From Corynebacterium suranareeae (GTDB lineage: Bacteria > Actinomycetota > Actinomycetes > Mycobacteriales > Mycobacteriaceae), in contig NZ_AP017369.1 of assembly GCF_002355155.1 (NCBI RefSeq), positions 2,294,001-2,358,000 of the forward strand: DNA of 64,000 bases, given 5' to 3'. The position numbers were made by a program, and so were the translations under genes. Below the pieces are notes generated by a model. It was not told the DNA's origin. It ran no database searches and saw nothing but the letters and a program-made list of their open reading frames with translations. Position 1 is the first letter of the stretch. Each line of letters begins with the position of its first letter. Positions 7,017 to 15,841 of this stretch are shown piece by piece.

Positions 7017-8666
7017 CTACTTCTTGCCAGAGTTCCCAAAGTCCAAGTTGTTGAGGTCGATATTTTCCATACCCTTTGGCAGCTTCGGCATTCCAGGCAT
7101 ACCTGGCAGTCCGCCACCACGGCCGCCAAGTCCACCTGCTCCACCAAGCTGCTTTTGCAGTTCTGCTAAGTCAGGCATCCCTGCGCCACCCATGCCTGGC
7201 ATTCCCGGCATGCCACCCATCGGCATCTTTGGCTGGGTTGGCCCCTTCTTGGCTGGTTTACGCTTGCCGTTTTTCCCCTTACGGCCCTTGGCTTGTTTCT
7301 TTGTAGCGCTGCGGGTTCCAGGTCCCATGCCGAACTGGCCGGCCATTTGCCCCATCATCTTTCGGGCTTCAAAGAATCGTTCAACCAGTTTGTTTACTTC
7401 AGAAACAGTGACACCAGAACCGTTGGCGATGCGCTTTCTACGAGACGCGTTGAGGATCTTCGGGTTGTCTCGCTCTGCAGGAGTCATACCGCGAATGATG
7501 GCCTGAATGCGGTCGAGTTGTTTTTCATCGACCATGTCAGCCATTTGTGACATCTGCTTGCCGCCAGGAAGCATCTTCAAGATGTTTCCGATTGGTCCCA
7601 TGCGGCGGATCATCAGCATCTGGTCGAGGAAGTCTTCCAAGGTGAGCTCGCCGGTGCCCAACTTCTGGGCAGCTGCCTCAGCCTTTTCCTGGTCCATGAC
7701 GGCTTCGGCCTGCTCGATAAGTGACAATACGTCACCCATGCCCAGGATTCGGCTGGCCATACGCTCAGGGTGGAAGACATCGAAATCGTCGAGTTTTTCA
7801 CCGGTGGAGGCAAACATGATCGGCTTGCCAGTAACTTCACGGATGGAAAGTGCAGCACCACCACGTGCGTCACCATCGAGCTTGGTCAGAACAACACCAG
7901 TGAAATCGACGCCGTCACGGAAGGCTTCCGCGGTATCAACGGCGTCTTGACCAATCATGGAGTCAATGACAAAGAGCACTTCATCAGGATTGATGGCTTC
8001 ACGGATGTTGCGTGCCTGGGTCATCAGGGTTTCATCAATACCCAAACGGCCCGCGGTATCCACGATCACGATGTCATGCTGGGTGCGCTTTGCTTCTTCA
8101 ATGCCTGCGCGCGCTACCTCAACTGGGTCACCGTGGGAGGTACCCATTTCATGCTCGAGGGAATCAATGCTGGTGCCTGGGTCTGGTGCGAAAGTTTTAA
8201 CTCCAGCACGTTCACCAACAATTTGCAGCTGTTGCACTGCACCTGGGCGTTGAAGGTCACAGGCAACCAGCATTGGGGTGTGCCCCTGCTTAGCTAAGTG
8301 CTTTGACAATTTACCGGCAAGGGTGGTTTTACCAGCACCTTGCAGACCAGCCAGCATGATGACGGTCGGTGGGTTTTTCGCCAGCGAAAGTCGGCGCGTT
8401 TCGCCACCGAGGATCTGCACGAGCTCCTCGTTGACGATCTTGATTACTTGCTGCGCCGGGTTGAGTGCCTGAGAAACTTCTGCCCCGACGGCGCGTTCCT
8501 TAATACGATTAATAAAGGCACGGACAACCGTTAATGAAACGTCAGCTTCCAGCAGCGCGAGACGAATCTCACGAGTGGTTGCATTGATGTCTGCCTCGGT
8601 GAGCTTTCCTTTGCCGCGGAGGCCGGAAAGCGCGCTATTCAACCGATCGGACAGTGACTCAAACAC
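7017..8666 (-). CDS. ffh: Signal recognition particle protein Ffh (SRP54)
   Basis: GTPase that binds signal peptides on ribosomes and docks with FtsY at the membrane. The N domain spans about residues 1-90. The G domain has LAGLQGAGKTTLAGKLS (G1), VDTAGRLG (G3) and VLTKLDGDARGG (G4 region). The methionine-rich M domain includes MIRRMGPIGNILKMLPGGKQ and NASRRKRIANGSG. At 549 residues it has the usual actinobacterial length, with a C-terminal tail rich in Gly, Met, Pro and Lys (MGGMPGMPGMGG). ATG start. The gene is followed by its own strong terminator and sits downstream of glnD, as in mycobacteria. Confidence 0.98.
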   Translation of the reverse strand: MFESLSDRLNSALSGLRGKGKLTEADINATTREIRLALLEADVSLTVVRAFINRIKERAVGAEVSQALNPAQQVIKIVNEELVQILGGETRRLSLAKNPPTVIMLAGLQGAGKTTLAGKLSKHLAKQGHTPMLVACDLQRPGAVQQLQIVGERAGVKTFAPDPGTSIDSLEHEMGTSHGDPVEVARAGIEEAKRTQHDIVIVDTAGRLGIDETLMTQARNIREAINPDEVLFVIDSMIGQDAVDTAEAFRDGVDFTGVVLTKLDGDARGGAALSIREVTGKPIMFASTGEKLDDFDVFHPERMASRILGMGDVLSLIEQAEAVMDQEKAEAAAQKLGTGELTLEDFLDQMLMIRRMGPIGNILKMLPGGKQMSQMADMVDEKQLDRIQAIIRGMTPAERDNPKILNASRRKRIANGSGVTVSEVNKLVERFFEARKMMGQMAGQFGMGPGTRSATKKQAKGRKGKNGKRKPAKKGPTQPKMPMGGMPGMPGMGGAGMPDLAELQKQLGGAGGLGGRGGGLPGMPGMPKLPKGMENIDLNNLDFGNSGKK

Positions 8667-8744
8667 GAATGAACTCCCAGTAGGTTCTAGAGTGCGGGGT
8701 TGCTAATCCCTATATGCTAGCTGGTTGCCCCGGCTTAGGTCACG

Positions 8745-10823
8745 TCAGCTACCTGCCAAGGCTTTAACAACGGATCGTTCCACCACTGCTCTATCAAATC
8801 CTGGCTTTAAAGCAGCCTGGATAATTAGGGTTGCGCCGCGGGTGACTGCGTTGATCCATTGCGCATTGGGCAGTGTTCTGAGCAGGGCAAAAATAGCTCC
8901 TGTTCGGACTTCGGTGCGCACTTCAAGGGTATTTCCGTGCCAAAACGTCGCTGTTAGACCAGGCGCGGGCGTAGGAACTTCGGAAAATACCCCCGATTGA
9001 AATGCTTGGAGGAAGTGTTGGGGATCGAAATCTTGAGGACCGTTGGCTCGCACATCAAATTCTGCACTCCAGCTCCCATTGGCAAGCATGCGTGCTGCAG
9101 TAATGGTCCAACCCTTTGCGTAGATGACTCCCAAAATTCGATTCAGGTCGTCTCCATGCCACTGCACCGTGTACACACCTTCGCGCTCTACTAAACCAAT
9201 CTCACTGCGAGGAGCGATCAGTGGCGCCACCGGCCGGATATCCGTGAGGCGGTCACGCGCTCGCTTGCACACAATCCGCAAAGCATGCTCCAAACGGCTG
9301 GTCCACACCCCTGGCCCTGTCGCTTTCGCATCAGCCTCAGTGAGCACTTCGAGCAAATTTAAAGTAACTAAGTCATATCGCACAGCATCAAGCAGCTTAT
9401 CGACGGCCTCCTCCGAGTAGGGATCAAGGCGGGCGGCAATTTTTGCCACCGTAGTGTGCTCGGCGACCAGCGTTTGCACGCTGGCTCGATCGCGAAGGTT
9501 AAGCCCCATTCGACTTGCTGCTCGCGCAACCATTTCAGCACCTACCTGTTCATGCGGGCGCGGGTAACCTTTACCGATATCGTGATACAACGCGCCCAAC
9601 ACCAAAAGGTCTGGCCTGGCAACAGCGACGGTTTCTAAAGCACAACCAGCCACGGTGTTAAGACTGTGCTCGTCAATGGTGGAGACATGACTTGGTTCAC
9701 GTGGCATCAGCCCTTTGATGCGGTCCCATTCCGGAACAAAACGCGACCACAATCCATGTCGGTCCATACTTTTGACCACCTTGCGCGAGTTTTCCGGACT
9801 GGAGAGAATACGGAAGAAATCACCGGTGGCATTTGCTGGCCAGGGTTCTGGAAGCATCGGGCATTCGCTCAACCTGACCCACGTAGATTCCAGAACTGGA
9901 AGTCCAGTGGTTGCTGCGGCTGCTGCCACTCGTAGTGGAAGTGCTGGATCACTAAGATCAGGTTTTTTAGACAAGGCGATGGTGCCATTGGCGTCGACGA
10001 CATCAAGATCGAGGGGGCGTCGAGAAGCATTTCTAAACGCCAAGCCACTGCGGCGTGGCAAAATGCCCCGGGCGGTGGCTAATGCGGTGGTCAGGCCGTC
10101 GTCTATGGCGCGGGCGGCATCGGCGATCTCCCGGCCAAGGTGATACCGGTCGACAAAACCTAAGTCCATGGCCACATCGACGGCGAACTCGGGATCCAAA
10201 ACGTCGCGGGAACGGCGCGCGTGGACATGAAGTAGGGTGCGGGCGTCGAGAAGCAATTGGTGTTGCGCGTCTAGCTGCGGAACATTGCACAGGTGCCCCA
10301 AAGCCAATGCTTTGATTAATTCGAAATCGCGAAGCCCTCCCCTGCCGTGCTTGAGATCCGGCTTTGTCATAGCCACCACAGGCCCAGAGCGGCGCCAGCG
10401 CGCAATCGCAGTATCGACGACGGCATCAAAATTTTTATTAAGCTCTTGACGCCACTTATCCACGATGCGCCGACGCGTAGTCGAGCACAGCTCTTCGTCT
10501 CCTGCGATAAACCGCAGATCAAGCATGGCAAGTGCGGCTGTGGAATCCGCGGAAATCATGGCCACGCATTCATCCGGGGTGCGCACTGAATAGTCAAGCC
10601 TCTTTTTTGCATCCCAAATTGGATACCATAAATCCTCCACACCATCGGGCGTTTTCCCAGGTGGATGGATCAAAATGAGATCCAAATCGGAATAAGGCGT
10701 AAGTTCTGACCTGGCCAACGATCCAGTGGCAGCAAGTGCAGTACCTGCTGGTAAATCCAAAGAGCCCAGCAACGCCAGGACTTCTTTTTCGGAATCTTGG
10801 CGCAGCTGAGCGGGATTATTCAT
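8745..10823 (-). CDS. glnD: PII-modifying nucleotidyltransferase GlnD
   Basis: Modifies and demodifies the PII protein GlnK in response to nitrogen supply. In Corynebacterium this is an adenylyltransferase/removing enzyme. The N-terminal nucleotidyltransferase motif is GSLARSELTPYSDLDLILI, with the metal-binding Asp pair. The central HD domain reads VLGALYHDIGKGYPRPHEQ. Two C-terminal ACT domains follow, the first beginning REGVYTVQWHGDDLNRILG and the second TFWHGNTLEVRTEVRTGAIF. The 692 residues are shorter than the roughly 890 of enterobacterial GlnD. It starts five bases after the glnK stop, in the amtB-glnK-glnD operon. Confidence 0.96.
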   Translation of the reverse strand: MNNPAQLRQDSEKEVLALLGSLDLPAGTALAATGSLARSELTPYSDLDLILIHPPGKTPDGVEDLWYPIWDAKKRLDYSVRTPDECVAMISADSTAALAMLDLRFIAGDEELCSTTRRRIVDKWRQELNKNFDAVVDTAIARWRRSGPVVAMTKPDLKHGRGGLRDFELIKALALGHLCNVPQLDAQHQLLLDARTLLHVHARRSRDVLDPEFAVDVAMDLGFVDRYHLGREIADAARAIDDGLTTALATARGILPRRSGLAFRNASRRPLDLDVVDANGTIALSKKPDLSDPALPLRVAAAAATTGLPVLESTWVRLSECPMLPEPWPANATGDFFRILSSPENSRKVVKSMDRHGLWSRFVPEWDRIKGLMPREPSHVSTIDEHSLNTVAGCALETVAVARPDLLVLGALYHDIGKGYPRPHEQVGAEMVARAASRMGLNLRDRASVQTLVAEHTTVAKIAARLDPYSEEAVDKLLDAVRYDLVTLNLLEVLTEADAKATGPGVWTSRLEHALRIVCKRARDRLTDIRPVAPLIAPRSEIGLVEREGVYTVQWHGDDLNRILGVIYAKGWTITAARMLANGSWSAEFDVRANGPQDFDPQHFLQAFQSGVFSEVPTPAPGLTATFWHGNTLEVRTEVRTGAIFALLRTLPNAQWINAVTRGATLIIQAALKPGFDRAVVERSVVKALAGS

Positions 10824-10828
10824 AAGTA

Positions 10829-11224
<396 letters not shown>

Positions 11225-11234
11225 TCAAATAAAC

Positions 11235-12551
11235 TTATCGAATTTCCGGACCCACAGTGTCATAAGCAGACTCTGCGTGTTCGTGAGTGTCAATTCCTTG
11301 CTGCTCCACTTCATCATCAACGCGCCATCCGATGGTGGCTTTCAGCGCGAACGCGATAACCGCGGTGATCACACCTGCAAAAACCACTGCGACTAAAGCG
11401 ATGACGATCTGGACAATAAAGAGTTTAAATCCATCCATGCCACCACCACTAAACCAACCAGCATCAGTGGCAAGAAGACCAACCCCGACCGTTCCCCACA
11501 GACCCGCAACAAGGTGAACGCCAACGACATCCAAGGAATCATCAAAGCCGAAACGGTACTTAAGCCCAACGCCTAGGCACGCCAAAACTCCACCGATTGC
11601 GCCAAGAATTAAGGAGGTCACCGGAGTCAGTGCGCCCGCTGCTGGAGTAATAGCCACAAGACCTGCAACAACACCAGATGCAGCACCCAGCGACGTGGCA
11701 TGTCCATCGCGGAATTTTTCCGTAGCCAACCAACCGAGCATCGCAGCTGCAGTAGCCGCCGTCGTGTTAACCCAGGCCAAACCAGCAAGGCCATCAGCAG
11801 CAAACGCCGAGCCACCATTGAATCCAAACCAGCCAAACCACAACAGCGCAGCGCCAAGCATCACCATAGGCAGGTTGTGTGGCCTAGCAATTGCCTTGCC
11901 AAACGTCTTTCGCTTGCCGACGATCACCGCCAACACTAACGCCGCTGTACCAGCAGAAATGTGCACAACGGTTCCACCTGCGAAATCGATCGGCGCAATA
12001 TTTGCTTCCTCACCATTTGAACCAAACATCCATGAAGCAAAACCGGAAACATTGTGGCTAAGAAGTCCACCACCCCACACCATGTGCGCCAATGGGAAAT
12101 ACACCAAGGTGACCCACGCACCACTGAAGATTAGCCACGTGGAAAACTTCACACGCTCTGCCAAAGCACCAGAGATCAAGGCTGTGGAGATGACCGCAAA
12201 GGTGAGCTGGAATCCAATATCAATGATGTTGGGATACCCTGCTGCACCCTCGATGTAGTTTCCTTCTGCATCAACGATGGAATCTCTAAGGCCGAAGAAC
12301 TCAAAAGGGTTTGCAAAGATTCCTGCGATTGATTGAGTTCCATAAGACATCGACCATCCCCAAAGGAGATAAATAACGGCAACGACGCCCAATGCACCAA
12401 AGGACATCATCATCATGTTGAGTACGGACTTTTGACGTGACATTCCGCCATAAAAAAGGGCTAGCGCCGGTGTCATTAACAGCACTAGCGAGGCGGACAT
12501 GAGCATCCATGCTGAATTGCCGGAGACTGCTGCAATTTGATCTGCACCCAT
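11235..12551 (-). CDS. amtB: Ammonium transporter AmtB
   Basis: Membrane channel for ammonium/ammonia uptake at low nitrogen. The sequence shows eleven membrane segments and the family signatures DFAGGTVVHISAGTAALVLA (with the conserved Asp and pore His) and VGVHLVAGLWGTVGVGL (second pore His region). N-terminal MGADQIAAVSGNSAWMLMS matches Amt proteins that lack a cleaved signal. The frame is open for a further 138 codons upstream, but AAAGGAGG lies ten bases before the ATG at 12551, giving the normal length of 438 aa. It heads the amtB-glnK-glnD operon and is preceded by AmtR-like boxes. Confidence 0.97.
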   Translation of the reverse strand: MGADQIAAVSGNSAWMLMSASLVLLMTPALALFYGGMSRQKSVLNMMMMSFGALGVVAVIYLLWGWSMSYGTQSIAGIFANPFEFFGLRDSIVDAEGNYIEGAAGYPNIIDIGFQLTFAVISTALISGALAERVKFSTWLIFSGAWVTLVYFPLAHMVWGGGLLSHNVSGFASWMFGSNGEEANIAPIDFAGGTVVHISAGTAALVLAVIVGKRKTFGKAIARPHNLPMVMLGAALLWFGWFGFNGGSAFAADGLAGLAWVNTTAATAAAMLGWLATEKFRDGHATSLGAASGVVAGLVAITPAAGALTPVTSLILGAIGGVLACLGVGLKYRFGFDDSLDVVGVHLVAGLWGTVGVGLLATDAGWFSGGGMDGFKLFIVQIVIALVAVVFAGVITAVIAFALKATIGWRVDDEVEQQGIDTHEHAESAYDTVGPEIR

Positions 12552-12634
12552 AGCGTGGACGACCTCCTTTGAGTTTAACTTTTGTGTGGAGTTCAAGGAG
12601 TGCCTTTTGGGATTGACACCCCTTGAACCAGCTC

Positions 12635-12722
12635 TAACTATAGACCTACAGAAACTAATTTCGATAGTTCTATAGAATAAGAAACGGGCGCCCTGCCAGC
12701 ATTTTCTATAGTTTAACAGGTA
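12635..12722. promoter_or_regulatory. Three AmtR-like operator boxes upstream of amtB
   Basis: AmtR of C. glutamicum recognises tttCTAT-N6-AtAG-type sites. Three matches are visible: CTAT-AGACCT-ACAG at 12638-12651, CGAT-AGTTCT-ATAG at 12662-12675 (one mismatch), and CTAT-AGTTTA-ACAG at 12706-12719, each with T- or A-rich flanks. They lie 87 to 168 bases before the amtB ATG. AmtR repression of amtB-glnK-glnD is established in C. glutamicum. Binding to these particular sites is inferred. Confidence 0.75.
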
Positions 12723-12750
12723 GTTTAAAGGATTGTTAAGTGCATCACAG
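12711..12750. repeat. Direct repeat, copy 1 (second copy at 13325-13364)
   Basis: GTTTAACAGG followed three bases later by TTTAAAGGATTGTTAAG and then TCACAG. Copy 2 at 13325-13364 has the same order with 35 of 40 bases identical. Weaker similarity continues for perhaps 80 bases beyond each copy. Confidence 0.75.
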
Positions 12751-12884
12751 TTGCTTTCAATGGTTAGAAATAACCCTCGACGGCCCACACCTTGGAGCCA
12801 ATGAGGTGCGTGTGAAGCCTGAGAAAGATTGACGATCAAAGCGTAGACCCCGTCAGGTACTGGCAGGACGACTTGAGCGCTGGA

Positions 12885-12942
12885 ACCAAACCAGGAGACC
12901 CAACATTCACGTTTTTGAAGATTCTGGGTCGCCTGGTTTGGT
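12885..12942. repeat. Long palindrome P1
   Basis: Arms of 18 bases (ACCAAACCAGG-A-GACCCA and its complement) with one internal A/G mismatch and a 22-base loop (ACATTCACGTTTTTGAAGAT...). It forms a tandem pair with P2, 72 bases downstream. Confidence 0.8.
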
Positions 12943-12956
12943 GAATCGCTCTCAAC

Positions 12957-13014
12957 ACCAAACACAGAGACCCAACATTTAAGGTTTTGAAGTTTCCGGG
13001 TCGCCTGGTTTGGC
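12957..13014. repeat. Long palindrome P2
   Basis: Same architecture and nearly the same loop (ACATTTAAGGTTTTGAAG) as P1. Left arm is ACCAAACACAGAGACCCA and right arm is GGGTCGCCTGGTTTGG. The right arms of P1 and P2 are almost identical, so the pair arose by duplication; the left arm of P2 has drifted. Confidence 0.75.
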
Positions 13015-13324
13015 CGCTCTTAAATTTCGCCCCCAACCTGCAAAGATCATACCTCCCCAGGGGCGCTTCTAACGGGCTGTCGAGGTCAAGTGCATACCAA
13101 AGCTCATCCAGTAAAACTCGAGGCCTTAAACAAGCGATAAATGCTACCGCGTATTGTCACGGCATCAGGCTGCGAGTTCCCAAACTAGCGCGGTAATCAG
13201 CAGCGCGTTAGTTGGGTTTCCTGAGTTGGACCAAATTAGCACCGAGAAATGTCCCCCCATGCTAAAAATCTGCACTGATCAGAGAGTCAATATGATTTCC
13301 TCTAGCGGGATTGACCCAAGTCTG

Positions 13325-13364
13325 GTTTAACAGGCACTTTAAAGGATTGTTAAGCGTGTCACAG
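13325..13364. repeat. Direct repeat, copy 2
   Basis: Partner of the repeat at 12711-12750. This copy lacks the CTAT half that makes the first copy part of an AmtR-like box. Confidence 0.75.
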
Positions 13365-13591
13365 TCACTATTGGTAGCCTCAAAACAACTCCAGACAGTT
13401 GCCCTGGGCTAATCAAGTGGGTGCGAAAGCTGGGGTTAACTGTTGGAAATTCACCCCACCACTACGAAGATTGATGTCTGCCGGAGTTACCCCATAATCT
13501 TAGGGTTGAACCTTTAAGAGGACCCTGCCTAAAAACTGACTCTGACGCCCCCGATAATTCAGGGGACGTCAGAAGTGATTAAATTCAGGTC

Positions 13592-15472
13592 TTATTCGGA
13601 GTAAATGCCGCCCTCTACTAAGGCGATTGCGCTGTCATAAACCGCATCCCCGGTATCTGCAATAGCAATATGCACATCAACAGGAACGCCTGGGGTCACC
13701 GGCACGGCACATCGGAGATCTTTAGTTAGCCCATCGAACGCGGTGTTATATCCCACAGCACCAAATTGGTTGTCAATGTAATACTCCGTATTGGTTAAAT
13801 GATTGACCGTATTAACTGAGATTGGCTCATCCGTCTCAGGTACAACTGCACAGTTTTGTCCATTGACAAAAATTGCCATCACATCGTTGTAATTCGAGTT
13901 CACATATTCTGGATACTCTTCAGATGCAAAGGCATACTCGATAAACAACGTGGTGCCAGTCGGAACTACAGTCACCTGATACGAAGCTGCATCCCAAGTC
14001 AGTCCTCCTGAAAGCTCCGACAAAGCATCGGATCCTGGGTTCCCAAGGTTAGTTGATGCAAAATGACCGGGCAGCCCCACAGCATCATTAATATTTCCAG
14101 TACTCAGGACCCAAGCAGGCTTGTTCTCAACAAGTCCATCGAGGAAGCCCCACTGCTCTGGAGAACCAGTAGCGTTTCCCTCCTGCAACACCACTCCATT
14201 TCCGGCCAGATCAGGAGTTGGGTCAACCCCAGGATCCGGCAATTTGTCAGCACACAAGTCATCCAACTTGAAGAGCTCAAATTCCTCTTCGAGGAACGCA
14301 TGCTCCCAGCTAACATCTATTCCAAGCAAGTCAACCGAAGCTTCCAACCCTACTTCTGGGGTTACTCCGGCACTTGCAGTACATTTCACTGTTAATGGGG
14401 TAAGCGTTGCATCGAGTTTCACCCACCCTGCTACCTCAGCATAAATACCCACCAAGCCATAAAACTTAGAAGTTAAATTAGGAACAATTTCCGCTTTAGC
14501 TTCCGCAGAAGCCTTAAGGTTAATATCGCCTAGACCATCGACATCCAAGTCAGGTTCATTTATTCCCGTGAATGAACCATCTGAGTAACTAAGACCAGCC
14601 TTGTGGCTCACCTCTACCTTGGGACTATAAGAGAACTCGCCAGCCGCCCCTGCGGAAAGATTTAGATCCAAAGTTCCCGTCGTAATCAGGCGCACCGGAA
14701 TGTGACCAACAGTAAATAGGTGCGTGGCTTCAACTTCAGCCAGTGTTCGATTCCATCCGACTGTAACTTCCTGACCAGTACCAATACGAAACTCGGATTC
14801 AATGAAAGGTGTCGCAGTAACATCAAAGCTTTCTAGCTTAAATTTTTTAATTTCGTACCCCAGCGCGGCCTCGATACCGATATTTCCAGCTACATGGATA
14901 TCAACTCCGTCAACGTTCTCATCCAGCTCAAAGCCCTTTTGGTAAGTCGCTGTCACTTCCCCATCGCTAAAGTAGTCGACAGTTGGTTCAGTAATGGACA
15001 CACCCGGTTCTGGAATCAAGTCAAAGCTCACCAGCTCAGGGGTTGGTAGCTGATACCCTCCTGAATCCTCAACGATGTCAGTCAAAGTCGCAGGTCCGGT
15101 CACTATCAACGTAGTGTCACCTGCTTGATCACTGATTGAAATAATCTTCAGCAAAGCGCCTTCGGGAAGAAAATCAGTCGGGGCAACTGACAGGACGGAA
15201 CCTACCTCCAATAAACTTTCCTCAACGTTTTGATCCGATACTTCGAGACTGCCATAAGGATTCGAACTACCATCCACATTGGCGTTTTCGAATAGCTCTC
15301 GAGCTTCTTCCTCATCAACAGCACGCGCAAGCGGGTTAACTACAATCTCCTCGGGATTCGTTGGCGGAGTTACAGATGAAGACCCCACCGCACTTCCAAT
15401 ACTTCCCAGCAATTCTGCAAAAAAGAGCCCCAATAATCCCAACAGGGAAATAATACTTTGGAAGAACTTCAC
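13592..15472 (-). CDS. Secreted protein with choice-of-anchor-L-like domain, 626 aa
   Basis: The N-terminus has a hydrophobic helix (FFQSIISLLGLLGLFFAEL) acting as signal peptide or anchor. An acidic, Pro/Ser-rich region follows, then a long beta-rich middle (about residues 150-410) with only two Cys. The C-terminal domain (about 430-626) contains FASEEYPEYVNSNYNDVMAI and FVNGQNCAVVP, the SEEYxEFV...NDV...FVNG pattern of choice-of-anchor-L domains in secreted or surface proteins. No sortase motif or transmembrane tail is visible. Composition is acidic, with few Cys and Lys, as expected for an extracellular protein. It lies between amtB and ftsY, which adjoin in mycobacteria, so it is probably a lineage-specific insertion. 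Function unknown; adhesion or surface-matrix roles are only inference. Confidence 0.75.
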   Translation of the reverse strand: MKFFQSIISLLGLLGLFFAELLGSIGSAVGSSSVTPPTNPEEIVVNPLARAVDEEEARELFENANVDGSSNPYGSLEVSDQNVEESLLEVGSVLSVAPTDFLPEGALLKIISISDQAGDTTLIVTGPATLTDIVEDSGGYQLPTPELVSFDLIPEPGVSITEPTVDYFSDGEVTATYQKGFELDENVDGVDIHVAGNIGIEAALGYEIKKFKLESFDVTATPFIESEFRIGTGQEVTVGWNRTLAEVEATHLFTVGHIPVRLITTGTLDLNLSAGAAGEFSYSPKVEVSHKAGLSYSDGSFTGINEPDLDVDGLGDINLKASAEAKAEIVPNLTSKFYGLVGIYAEVAGWVKLDATLTPLTVKCTASAGVTPEVGLEASVDLLGIDVSWEHAFLEEEFELFKLDDLCADKLPDPGVDPTPDLAGNGVVLQEGNATGSPEQWGFLDGLVENKPAWVLSTGNINDAVGLPGHFASTNLGNPGSDALSELSGGLTWDAASYQVTVVPTGTTLFIEYAFASEEYPEYVNSNYNDVMAIFVNGQNCAVVPETDEPISVNTVNHLTNTEYYIDNQFGAVGYNTAFDGLTKDLRCAVPVTPGVPVDVHIAIADTGDAVYDSAIALVEGGIYSE

Positions 15473-15841
15473 CAGTTTCCCCCTACTTTGAGCCGGGAAA
15501 AACGAATGTCAAAGTCGCGCACGCTTACACTTCTTTCTTTCAAGAAAACCTAATTACATGGAGAACTTTTCGAAAAGCAGACTAATCACCCATGAAAATC
15601 TTTAGATTTATTTACAAGAAATTTGGTTTTTAGCTGTCAGTTTTCGATGGCTAAACGTTAGCAGATTTGATTTGTTATTTTCTCGTTATTTCTTGTTATT
15701 TTTGAAACGCAAAGAAAGAATTCATTCCTTGGTTAAATTTCTTTAACCTTTATCGATCTCAATACAAAAGCATGGGCTGGTCTCGCCGAAATTTCTTTCA
15801 GCGAGACCAGCCCATGCTTTTGAAAGCTTAAAAACTTTAGG
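15473..15841. other. AT-rich gap upstream of the secreted-protein gene
   Basis: The stretch 15540-15760 is noticeably richer in A and T than its surroundings, with runs such as TTTTCTCGTTATTTCTTG, and probably holds the promoter of the secreted-protein gene. No coding frame is convincing. The right end carries the ftsY terminator. Confidence 0.5.
15765..15822. terminator. Strong terminator after ftsY
   Basis: Perfect 22-base inverted repeat (15765-15786 and 15801-15822; core GCATGGGCTGGTCTCGC) with a 14-base loop, 20 bases after the ftsY stop. The ends are A/T-rich on both sides, though the T-run is short. Confidence 0.85.

Larger units (their letters stand above)
12552..13591. other. 1040-base gap: amtB control region, palindromes, duplication
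   Basis: No convincing gene. From amtB outward it holds three AmtR-like boxes (12635-12720), a 40-base stretch that recurs at 13325, a tandem pair of long palindromes (12885-13013), and a GC-balanced stretch of unknown content to 13591. The mycobacterial order has amtB next to ftsY, so this gap and the secreted-protein gene beyond it look like later additions or rearrangements. Confidence 0.6.

Noticed and set aside
12836..13036. Minus-strand frame with a repeated RRPGNFK/RRPRIFK-like peptide
   Set aside because: The peptide repeat is only the translation of palindromes P1 and P2.
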